A stretch of 5,119 nucleotides of DNA from Aurantimonadaceae bacterium (GTDB lineage: Bacteria; Pseudomonadota; Alphaproteobacteria; Rhizobiales; Rhizobiaceae): NCBI GenBank assembly GCA_003232595.1, contig QIIJ01000465.1, forward strand, positions 1-5,119, written 5' to 3'. Positions 1 to 5,119 of this stretch are shown here, in pieces. The position numbers and the translations under genes were made by a program. The number at the start of each line of letters is the position of its first letter. Position 1 is the first letter of the stretch. The notes under the pieces are model-generated. The model saw only the letters and a program-made list of their open reading frames with translations, was not told the origin of the DNA and searched no databases.

Positions 1-395
1 AACGATATTCCGGTGCGCACAATATTCGCCGCGTCGGCGACGAAGTTCTGCAACGGGATCGCGAATAATTCCGACGATCCAGCGAGCTGATACGTCAGGG
101 TCCGGGCCCCTTTCAACGATACCGAGAACCCGCAAGCTGGGCTATCCGGGCGAACATCGGGACGCGAAATATCTGGTGCGACCTCCAGGCTTTCGATCTC
201 AGTTGAAAGACGAATTCCGGAGGCATCTATCCATCCGTCGATATACATTCGGCCCGAAGCGATTTGAATTCTGTCAAAGTATCCGACAAGGCTATCGTGG
301 CCTTGTGAAATGCCTTTCTTATGCACAGAAACCGAACTGGTTCTGTACCAATGATAGCGTGAAAGCACTTTTGAGGCTGCATTAACTCGTGACAC
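1..395 (-). CDS. Divergent gene, N-terminal part; putative polysaccharide glycosyltransferase or related protein (truncated at left edge)
   Basis: A minus-strand frame stays open from a GTG at 395 to the window edge, giving 131 codons and a C-terminus outside the window. An in-frame TAA (398-396) lies directly before the GTG. A purine-rich GGAAAGAAG (408-400) sits 4 nt upstream and could be the ribosome binding site. The only in-frame ATG (248) would cut through the conserved module, so GTG is preferred. Visible motifs are GYFDRI (residues 38-43), YIDGWI (51-56) and a RPDV…CGFSVSL stretch (78-94). From memory, this 'G.ID…l.v.GW…RPDV…GF' pattern is a beta-rich N-terminal module on glycosyltransferases in alphaproteobacterial polysaccharide loci. 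The catalytic part is not visible, so the enzyme class is inferred from this module and from the adjacent glycosyltransferase cluster. I am fairly sure the frame is coding and much less sure of its function. Confidence 0.72.
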   Translation of the reverse strand, partial: MSRVNAASKVLSRYHWYRTSSVSVHKKGISQGHDSLVGYFDRIQIASGRMYIDGWIDASGIRLSTEIESLEVAPDISRPDVRPDSPACGFSVSLKGARTLTYQLAGSSELFAIPLQNFVADAANIVRTGIS

Positions 396-399
396 TTAT

Positions 400-408
400 C
401 TTCTTTCC
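400..408 (-). promoter_or_regulatory. Putative ribosome binding site of the divergent gene
   Basis: On the minus strand GGAAAGAAG is followed by ATAA and then the GTG start at 395. The match to the anti-Shine-Dalgarno is only partial. It supports GTG 395 because no other start in this frame precedes the conserved module with a better site. Confidence 0.4.
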
Positions 409-498
409 ATTCGTATAGCAGAACGTCGATCTCGTCAGTTTGGCAAACTCGAGACAACATGTAATTTTGACCGTATTCCCTGCTGACACCCTGCCCCT

Positions 499-522
499 TT
501 TGATCATTCTGTGATGATCAAA
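499..522. repeat. Perfect 9-bp inverted repeat, candidate operator or hairpin
   Basis: TTTGATCAT (499-507) and ATGATCAAA (514-522) are exact reverse complements separated by 6 nt (TCTGTG). Each arm also contains the self-complementary hexamer TGATCA (501-506 and 515-520), so the two sites are also a direct repeat. No T-run follows on either strand, which argues against a factor-independent terminator. It lies about 104 bp upstream of the minus-strand start and about 620 bp upstream of the plus-strand cluster. A binding site for a dimeric regulator of the divergent promoters is a fair guess, but no regulator is encoded in the window. Confidence 0.5.
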
Positions 523-638
523 TCGACCTGTCGAATCTTCCAGCTCAGAGACGCGAATTGCGCTGTTTTTGTTTTCGAAATGGGCGGAGTAGTTGCCATG
601 TCGGAACTTTGTTCTCAATTAGGAAACGAGGTGTGCCA

Positions 639-662
639 CAATTCAATTGGGCGAATTAATTG
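639..662. repeat. Imperfect AT-rich inverted repeat
   Basis: CAATT-C-AATT (639-648) pairs with AATTAATTG (654-662) around a GGGCG loop: nine base pairs with one bulged C at 644. In an AT-rich region such a repeat can arise by chance, and no function is implied. Confidence 0.3.
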
Positions 663-848
663 AAAAGTCAGACGCGATTCTGAATCACAAGTCTGCCCGC
701 ACAATTGTTTGGCAATTCAGAAAATCTCAAACAGAAACATGGCGCCAAATTGGAGAAACAGGTTATTGTAGAAAACTGGCTCAGGCGGTTGGATTGATTC
801 GGCTTTCTATTTACCGCGCAAAAAATTGCGTAAAGCCCAAATTATTAG

Positions 849-1061
849 GCCTTTACGGCTCATTTCATCCAATCGTCCGTCACCAAAGACCAAGAAGATT
901 TGTATCCAATTCCATTTGTAGAAGGAGAGGAGGCATTCGTCACCAAACATGAACCAGTGTCGCCAGAAGCCGCGGGATGTTGCCGCGACTTCGGTGCAGG
1001 TGGAACGAGTATATTGTTGGGTGAGCTAGCTGATGTGGCTGGTGCCTTGCAAGAGGAATAG
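849..1061 (+). pseudogene. Possible remnant of a coding sequence (3' part), unrecognised
   Basis: Between TAG at 846-848 and TAG at 1059-1061 a 70-codon frame is open, and its composition looks more like protein than its surroundings. It includes a stretch reading PFVEGEEAFVTKHEPVSPEA and, near the end, GGTSILLGELADVAGALQEE. There is no ATG. A TTG at 900 would give a 53-residue product but has only a weak AAGAAG upstream. The two other frames are also open over neighbouring parts of 647-952 (a TTG-initiated 101-codon frame, and a frame from 772 to 921). This is what a gene broken by several indels might leave behind. I recognise no family. It could equally be chance or a small unannotated protein. 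Confidence 0.25.
966..992. repeat. GC-rich hairpin
   Basis: GAAG-C-CGCGG (966-975) pairs with CCGCG-A-CTTC (983-992), with one C·A mismatch and a 7-nt loop (GATGTTG). No T-run follows on the plus strand, so a standard intrinsic terminator is unlikely. It lies inside the possible remnant frame at 849-1061. Confidence 0.35.
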
Positions 1062-1063
1062 TC

Positions 1064-1142
1064 GAACTTGCTCGCTATATTAACAAATTTTTCATTTTTG
1101 ATTATTGCCCAAAGTGTTAATTGAATTTCCGGAAAAGGTAAA
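1064..1142 (+). promoter_or_regulatory. AT-rich leader, probable promoter region of the glycosyltransferase cluster
   Basis: The stretch just before the first plus-strand gene is very AT-rich (TATATT at 1076-1081 and several T-runs up to about 1100). It is the most likely place for the cluster promoter. I could not find a -35/-10 pair with normal spacing: TTGCAA at 1048-1053 is 22 nt from TATATT. The call therefore rests on base composition and position only. Confidence 0.25.
1131..1138 (+). promoter_or_regulatory. Candidate ribosome binding site for the TTG start at 1143
   Basis: GGAAAAGG ends 4 nt before TTG 1143, a slightly short spacing. A competing site, GAGGT at 1195-1199, stands 6 nt before an in-frame TTG at 1206 and matches the anti-Shine-Dalgarno better. 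The start of this gene is therefore not settled. Confidence 0.4.
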
Positions 1143-3401
1143 TTGCATGAAATAGACCGAAATTGTGTTTTGGAATCGTGTGTAAGTGTTGCCCGAGGTA
1201 GAGTATTGAATATCAGACGTAAAATTATTAGCTATTCGATCAAAAGAACAATTTCGCCGTTTTTTGACAGCTCTTTTTATCTCCGTCAGCTTGATGCTAT
1301 CGATCGAGTAACCTCAGATCCGATTGAGCACTACATTTCCGAAGGCGCAACTCTTGGGCTTGATCCGTCAAACGACTTTTCGACTTCATTTTACCTAGCG
1401 AACAACATTGATGTTGCAAGATCAGGTAGAAATCCGTTCTGGCACTACATCAAATACGGAAGGTTCGAGAACCGAAACAGCAAGCCGCACGACCAAGTGC
1501 GCGGGCAATCGTTTACAGACAACGAAAAGACACCGGATTGGGAAATTATCGCTCAAGACTTTGACACGGAATTCTACCGAAAAAACCATGAAGATCTGCC
1601 CGAACGCGACGAAGACCTGGCCAAACATTATTGCCAGGTGGGCTGGCGACTTGGGTACGATCCGACTCCAGAATTCTCGACCAAAAGGTATCTTGACGAG
1701 AATCCCAGGCTGCGGACCGGACTAATGAACCCCTTCGTACATTTTGTCACGACCGAAAAATCAACGGCACCCCAAATGGAAAGCACTGATGAGCACCCGG
1801 CATCAACTTTGGACGCGGTTGACGAAATCAAGGGCGTTGTTGAACGGTATTTTGACGTCGCATATTATTTGAACCAGAACCCCGATGTTGCAGAAAATGG
1901 TGTTGATCCCATAGAACATTTTTGCGTTCAGGGGTGGCGGGAACGGCGCGATCCGAACCGTGAATTTTCGACCGGCTATTACCTAGATGCCAACCCAGAC
2001 GTCGAAAATTCGGGAATTAACCCTTTTTGGCATTTCCTGGTCGCCGGAAAATCAGAGGGGCGCGCAATCCGTCACCCTGGTGGATACAAGGCTAAAATAT
2101 TGAAAGAATTGCGTCCGCTGCCAGAAACGTCTTTTGATTGGATATCCTCAAAGCCCCCACCGCCAGTTTTGCTTTCAGCCGAACAGCTGCTACGACTGAT
2201 CGTAGGCCAGTCAATGGACGAGATTGGGCGGGTCATTCTGTCCATCGGCCACGACAATTATCTTAGCCAGCCAGGTGGAGTGCAATTGTGCATTCACAGA
2301 GAAGAAGTCCTGGCCCGAGAAACCGGAGATACTTATCTGAATATCCATCCTTGGCACCCACTTCCAAGGCTTGCGCTACAAAGTGAGAACCCTGATCCGA
2401 TCATTGGACTTCTTCGAAACGGGGACGAAATCGGATATTCGAAGATGTCGAACCTGATTCAGGTGACGCAGGAACTGGCTGGTTGTGAGGTCGAATTTAA
2501 GGTGGTCATTCATCACCTGCTTGGCCACTTGCCAGAACAAATTACCAAATTGACCAAGGCTACGGGTAGCAGTTCCTGTGTGTTCTGGCTGCACGATTTT
2601 GTGACACTTTGCCCTAGTTTCACGCTGTTGAGGAATTCAGTTACTTTTTGCAATGCGCCGGAGCCGGATAGCAATGCCTGTTATTTGTGTGTCTATGGCA
2701 CTGAAAGGAATGACCATTTAGCCAGGATTACCGAATTGTTTTCCGCGCTGGATGTGCATGTGGTTGCACCATCTCGATCCGCCAAAGCCACTTGGCTTTC
2801 GCGAGGTCGCCTGGAGGCGTCAAGCATTACCGTAGTCCCGCATGTAAAACTGAAATGGACCACGCGAAGCGAGGCCAGGCCCAAAGTAAAAGGCACGACC
2901 ATCTCTGTCGGATTTTTGGGTACGGCCGCGCCACACAAGGGGTGGCCCTTGTTTCAACGTCTCGTAAGAGAATTCCAAAGCACTGGGAGGTACAGGTTTG
3001 TCTATTTTGGAAAATCGAACGTCCAGATGAAGGAAGTTGAGTGCTTGGATGTTCACGTTATGGCGGACGACCCGATGGCGATGGCTGAAGCCGTAGAAGG
3101 ACAAGAGATTGACATTGTTCTGCATTGGGCCGCGTGGCCTGAAACGTTTTCCTTTTCAACTTTCGAAGCGCTCGCCGGTGGGGCGTTCGTAGTCACGAAT
3201 GAGATTTCTGGCAACATCACGGATACCGTTCGAAGACTCAGGCGCGGTGCCGTACTTTCCGATGAGAAAGCGTTGCTAGAGTTCTTCTCAGGTAGTGGAG
3301 CTGAAACCCTTACCCGAAAACGTAGAGCGGCATTTCGCAATCAGGATGTGCAATGCTCAAAAAGCAAGCTGTGCTTTACTGCTTTTAGAAACCAAGCTTG
3401 A
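1143..3401 (+). CDS. GT4-like (GT-B) glycosyltransferase with three N-terminal NPDV-type repeats
   Basis: This 752-residue protein probably transfers a sugar from a nucleotide donor to a surface glycan in the cytoplasm. Residues 40-312 hold three degenerate two-part repeats with the pattern FDxxYYLxxNPDVxxxGVDPIEHF…GW. The C-terminal half (about 362-735) looks like a GT-B fold. It has a glycine-rich QPGGV (376-380), HD (484-485) followed by a cysteine cluster (C490, C503, C513, C516), VGFLGTAAPHKGW (589-601), and PETFSFSTFEALAGG (666-680), whose E667 and E675 form the EX7E donor-site motif of GT4 enzymes. No signal peptide or membrane segment is seen. The TTG start at 1143 gives the longest frame; TTG 1206 (residue 22), with a better ribosome binding site, would remove only 21 non-conserved residues. 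The nearby ATG at 1147 is out of frame and stops at once. The gene overlaps the next by 4 bp. The sugar and acceptor are unknown. Confidence 0.88.
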   Translation: MHEIDRNCVLESCVSVARGRVLNIRRKIISYSIKRTISPFFDSSFYLRQLDAIDRVTSDPIEHYISEGATLGLDPSNDFSTSFYLANNIDVARSGRNPFWHYIKYGRFENRNSKPHDQVRGQSFTDNEKTPDWEIIAQDFDTEFYRKNHEDLPERDEDLAKHYCQVGWRLGYDPTPEFSTKRYLDENPRLRTGLMNPFVHFVTTEKSTAPQMESTDEHPASTLDAVDEIKGVVERYFDVAYYLNQNPDVAENGVDPIEHFCVQGWRERRDPNREFSTGYYLDANPDVENSGINPFWHFLVAGKSEGRAIRHPGGYKAKILKELRPLPETSFDWISSKPPPPVLLSAEQLLRLIVGQSMDEIGRVILSIGHDNYLSQPGGVQLCIHREEVLARETGDTYLNIHPWHPLPRLALQSENPDPIIGLLRNGDEIGYSKMSNLIQVTQELAGCEVEFKVVIHHLLGHLPEQITKLTKATGSSSCVFWLHDFVTLCPSFTLLRNSVTFCNAPEPDSNACYLCVYGTERNDHLARITELFSALDVHVVAPSRSAKATWLSRGRLEASSITVVPHVKLKWTTRSEARPKVKGTTISVGFLGTAAPHKGWPLFQRLVREFQSTGRYRFVYFGKSNVQMKEVECLDVHVMADDPMAMAEAVEGQEIDIVLHWAAWPETFSFSTFEALAGGAFVVTNEISGNITDTVRRLRRGAVLSDEKALLEFFSGSGAETLTRKRRAAFRNQDVQCSKSKLCFTAFRNQA
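1260..1490 (+). repeat. Protein repeat 1 (residues 40-116), two half-units
   Basis: Half-unit A (40-78) reads FFDSSFYL…DPIEHYISEG…LDPSND. Half-unit B (79-116) reads FSTSFYLANNIDVARSGRNP followed by FWHYIKYGRFENR. The half-units share the F(D/S)xxFYL…P(I/F)xHY…G framework. The NPDV core is lost in A and is NIDV in B. Confidence 0.75.
1557..1772 (+). repeat. Protein repeat 2 (residues 139-210), most diverged copy
   Basis: Half-unit A (139-177) has DFDTEFY, KHYCQVGWRLGYDP. Half-unit B (178-210) has FSTKRYLDENP and NPFVHF. The NPDV core is absent from A and reads NPRL in B, and the closing GxxEGR of B is gone. A linker at 117-138 separates it from repeat 1. Confidence 0.65.
1848..2078 (+). repeat. 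Protein repeat 3 (residues 236-312), best-conserved copy
   Basis: Half-unit A (236-274) has YFDVAYYLNQNPDVAENGVD then PIEHF and GWRERRDPN. Half-unit B (275-312) has FSTGYYLDANPDVENSGINP then FWHF and GKSEGR. Both halves keep the NPDV core, so this copy defines the repeat. It directly precedes the linker to the catalytic region. Confidence 0.8.
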
Positions 3402-4447
3402 TTATGACAATACACGCCTACACCAGCTTTTCTCTTGCCTATCTCGATCGCGCCCGAGTGTTCGCGGCCACTTTGCGGCATCAACACCCGGATTGGATAA
3501 TTTGGGCCGTGATCGTTGACAAGGAGCCAGATGGATTTGAATTCGATCTTGCAAACGAGGATTTCGACCGAACCATCTGGGCCGGAGACCTGTTCGGCCC
3601 GACGGCTGGAAGCTGGTTTTTTGAACATGATGTCGTTGAGGCCTGCACAGCCGTCAAGGGTCGTGCGCTACAACACATCATGGATCAACCCGACGCCGAA
3701 AAGGTTCTTTATTTTGACCCGGATATTGGCATTTTCAACAGTATAGACCCGGTTCTGGACCTGTTGGACAAACATTCGATCGTTCTGACTCCTCATCAGA
3801 TTGATCCCGAACCTGCATCTGCCAAACGGGCAATCCAGGACAATGAAATCACGTCACTGAGCCACGGAATTTTCAATCTCGGTTTCTTCGCTGTCAGCAA
3901 CACGAAGGAAGCCAGGAAGTTCGCGGACTGGTGGGCGGATCGGCTGCAAGACTGGTGTCACGATCGTCTTGATATCGGCGTGTTCGTCGATCAAAAATGG
4001 TGTGATCTGATACCTTGTTTTTTTGACAACGTGAAAATACTCCGTGATCCCGGCTATAACGTCGCCAGTTGGAATCTAAGCCAGCGGAAAATGCATTTCT
4101 CGCCAGAAGGCGTTGCGCTGATAAACGGGGTTCCGCTGAGGTTCTTTCATTTTACGAAGTTGGGCAAGCTTGGCGACATGATGACAGAACGGTACGCTCT
4201 GGGAAATGTTGAGATCTACGAATTGTGGTGGTGGTATCGCCATGAGGTATCACGTCGCCGAGATTCCGGAATACCTGATGGGTGGTGGTACTACGGGACA
4301 TTTGACAATGGAGTGAAGATTCCAAAAGATGGCCGGCTGCTATATCGGGACCGGCAAGACTTAAGAGATGCCTTCAAGGACCCCGAAAAGGTAGATGACG
4401 GCTATTTCCAATGGCTGGTGACAAACGGATACTTGGGGGATCAATGA
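3398..4447 (+). CDS. GT-A-type glycosyltransferase with DPD motif
   Basis: This 349-residue protein is probably a metal-dependent, nucleotide-sugar-using glycosyltransferase of GT-A fold acting in the cytoplasm on the same glycan as its neighbours. YFDPDIGIF (105-113) carries a DxD-type motif (D107, D109), which in this fold holds the metal and donor diphosphate. Other family-like blocks are LTPHQ (130-134), HGIFNLGFFAV (156-166), DQKWCDLIP (198-206), DPGYNVASWNL (217-227) and RFFHFTKLG (248-256). The last third is rich in Trp and Tyr (WWWY 277-280, WWYY 296-299). I know this pattern from glycosyltransferases in capsule and exopolysaccharide clusters, but it is not a well-characterised family. 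The start is TTG at 3398, inside the stop of the previous gene (TTGA), or ATG at 3404 two codons on. Neither has a clear ribosome binding site, which suggests translational coupling. Confidence 0.85.
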   Translation: MIMTIHAYTSFSLAYLDRARVFAATLRHQHPDWIIWAVIVDKEPDGFEFDLANEDFDRTIWAGDLFGPTAGSWFFEHDVVEACTAVKGRALQHIMDQPDAEKVLYFDPDIGIFNSIDPVLDLLDKHSIVLTPHQIDPEPASAKRAIQDNEITSLSHGIFNLGFFAVSNTKEARKFADWWADRLQDWCHDRLDIGVFVDQKWCDLIPCFFDNVKILRDPGYNVASWNLSQRKMHFSPEGVALINGVPLRFFHFTKLGKLGDMMTERYALGNVEIYELWWWYRHEVSRRRDSGIPDGWWYYGTFDNGVKIPKDGRLLYRDRQDLRDAFKDPEKVDDGYFQWLVTNGYLGDQ

Positions 4448-4482
4448 TCATGCCGGCACGCAAGAAGGAAACCCGATGGTAA
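4444..4482 (+). other. 12-codon mini-ORF bridging two genes
   Basis: An ATG at 4444 overlaps the TGA of the previous gene (ATGA) and opens a frame coding MIMPARKKETRW. Its TAA (4480-4482) ends just after the ATG (4476) of the next gene. GGGGGA at 4435-4440 lies 3 nt before this ATG and 9 nt before a second in-frame ATG at 4450. It may hand ribosomes across the 28-bp gap, or may be chance. No conserved peptide is implied. Confidence 0.3.
4465..4469 (+). promoter_or_regulatory. Ribosome binding site of the sulfotransferase-like gene
   Basis: AAGGA is placed 6 nt before the ATG at 4476. This selects 4476 as the start rather than the ATGs at 4444 and 4450, whose frame stops after 12 codons. Confidence 0.7.
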
Positions 4483-5119
4483 AGTATTTCGCCGTTGTCT
4501 ACCAAATCGGGAAAGTGGCAAGCACTTCCATCGTCGCAACACTAAATGAAATCGATAATATCGAAGCCGAACAATGTCATTTCTTTGGGAAAGATGCCCT
4601 GATTGACTGCGTAAAAGCCTTGGTCGCTCCGGAGATGTCAGATTACTTTTTTAAGCACAACATGGGACAATTCATTCGGAATGTCAGTTTGACAAGACGA
4701 GTGGATGCAATCCGTGCAGGCGGAACGGACGAACGGCTGGTCGTCATATCATTGACTCGAAACCCCTTGGATTGGTTTCGATCCAGTATTGTCCAGGACA
4801 TCGAAGGCCACCTTGTGAATTTCAAATCGTTCCTGGAAAGGAAGGGAGTCGACTATGTGGATGACGGCGCTGCCGTCAGATTTGCGTTAGCGCGCATTCT
4901 GAATATTTTCTCAGAAACTCTTGAAGATTGCGGCGGTGTGGATGAAACGCTGAAACAGCTGAAGGTTGCTCCGGAAAAGGTGTTCGGGCACCGGATACCG
5001 GCGGATGACATCACCACCCGAAGATTCTTTCACAATATGTTGAGGCCATTCAACTGGTTTGAGAAGCACTTCGAGAACACGTTGAAGCTGAAGTTGGGAG
5101 ATATGACACAAAAAGACGA
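4476..5119 (+). CDS. Sulfotransferase-like / putative capsular polysaccharide synthesis protein, NKWYS type (truncated at right edge)
   Basis: The frame is open for 214 codons from ATG 4476 to the end of the window; the C-terminus is missing. The N-terminus, VYQIGKVASTSI (8-19), fits the 5'-phosphosulfate-binding loop seen in sulfotransferase-fold proteins. VVISLTRNPLDWFRSS (89-104) fits the second PAPS-binding motif, with R95, P97 and S103/S104. Later, RPFNWFEKHFENTLKLKLGD (190-209) resembles the WFD…E region of the putative capsular polysaccharide synthesis (NKWYS) family. If it uses PAPS it would sulfate a sugar or lipid of the glycan, but NKWYS-type proteins have no firmly known reaction that I can cite. 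No signal peptide is apparent. It starts 28 bp after the preceding gene stops and is very likely co-transcribed. Alternatives are a sugar-modifying transferase without sulfation activity, or a general sulfotransferase-family protein. Confidence 0.75.
   Translation, partial: MVKYFAVVYQIGKVASTSIVATLNEIDNIEAEQCHFFGKDALIDCVKALVAPEMSDYFFKHNMGQFIRNVSLTRRVDAIRAGGTDERLVVISLTRNPLDWFRSSIVQDIEGHLVNFKSFLERKGVDYVDDGAAVRFALARILNIFSETLEDCGGVDETLKQLKVAPEKVFGHRIPADDITTRRFFHNMLRPFNWFEKHFENTLKLKLGDMTQKD

Larger units (their letters stand above)
396..1142. other. Divergent intergenic region, no confident gene
   Basis: This 747-bp stretch separates the minus-strand gene from the plus-strand glycosyltransferase cluster. 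By eye it is AT-richer than the flanking genes, especially at 1075-1130. Open frames here are short, lack good start signals and show no family I recognise. It must hold the promoters for both directions. It contains a perfect inverted repeat at 499-522, weaker hairpins at 639-662 and 966-992, and a possibly decayed coding stretch at about 647-1061. Confidence 0.6.

Noticed and set aside
1..385. Plus-strand open frames at 1-90 and 176-385
   Set aside because: Both lie opposite the minus-strand gene that explains this stretch better, and neither resembles a known family.
412..420. Extended -10-like TGCTATACG on the minus strand
   Set aside because: No matching -35 lies at normal spacing, and transcription from it would leave almost no leader ahead of the start codon at 395.
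227..460. Minus-strand 77-codon frame with an ATG at 460
   Set aside because: It overlaps the GTG-395 frame on the same strand. That frame shows recognisable conserved motifs and stays open to the window edge, while this one shows none.
382..618. Minus-strand 78-codon frame upstream of the divergent gene
   Set aside because: It has no recognisable motif and covers the perfect palindrome. It looks like chance open sequence in an intergenic region.
647..952. 101-codon plus-strand frame with a TTG start taken as a normal gene
   Set aside because: There is no ribosome binding site at a proper distance, the product is very basic and low in familiar motifs, and the start falls inside an AT-rich inverted repeat. 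It is kept only as part of a possible decayed region.
966..992. Hairpin as an intrinsic terminator
   Set aside because: The stem is reasonable, but no T-run follows on the plus strand and no gene clearly ends just before it.
2072..3340. Several minus-strand open frames inside the first glycosyltransferase gene
   Set aside because: They are antisense shadows of a strongly supported coding region, without motifs of their own.
3290..3401. Possible frameshift at the C-terminus of the GT4-like protein
   Set aside because: The terminal residues look unusual, but the frame continues smoothly to a stop that overlaps the next gene's start, and no other frame gives a better family-like ending.

Overview
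The window looks like part of a surface-polysaccharide (capsule, exopolysaccharide or lipopolysaccharide) locus. The organism is probably an alphaproteobacterium, perhaps of the Roseobacter/Rhodobacteraceae type. This is inferred from protein style: NPDV-type repeats ahead of a GT4 glycosyltransferase, and a 'GW…RPDV…GF' N-terminal module on the divergent gene. No rRNA or marker gene is present, so the taxonomy is tentative.

Layout. (1) At the left edge a minus-strand gene (395 down to 1) runs out of the window; 131 N-terminal codons are visible. They carry a beta-rich module that I associate with polysaccharide glycosyltransferases. (2) A 747-bp AT-richer divergent intergenic region (396-1142) holds a perfect 9-bp inverted repeat (499-522), two weaker hairpins, and a stretch (about 647-1061) that may be decayed coding sequence. 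(3) A plus-strand cluster follows: a 752-residue GT-B (GT4-like) glycosyltransferase with three N-terminal two-part repeats (1143-3401), a 349-residue GT-A-type glycosyltransferase with a DPD motif (3398-4447), and the first 214 codons of a sulfotransferase-like/capsular NKWYS-type protein (4476 to the right edge).

The three plus-strand genes almost certainly form one transcription unit. The first two overlap by 4 bp (TTGA). The third starts 28 bp after the second stops, behind a good ribosome binding site and a 12-codon mini-ORF that bridges the gap. A reasonable reading is that the two glycosyltransferases add sugars to a glycan and the third protein modifies it, possibly by sulfation. The glycan itself cannot be identified from sequence. 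No CRISPR array, tRNA, rRNA, intact insertion sequence or clear new defence or regulatory system is visible.
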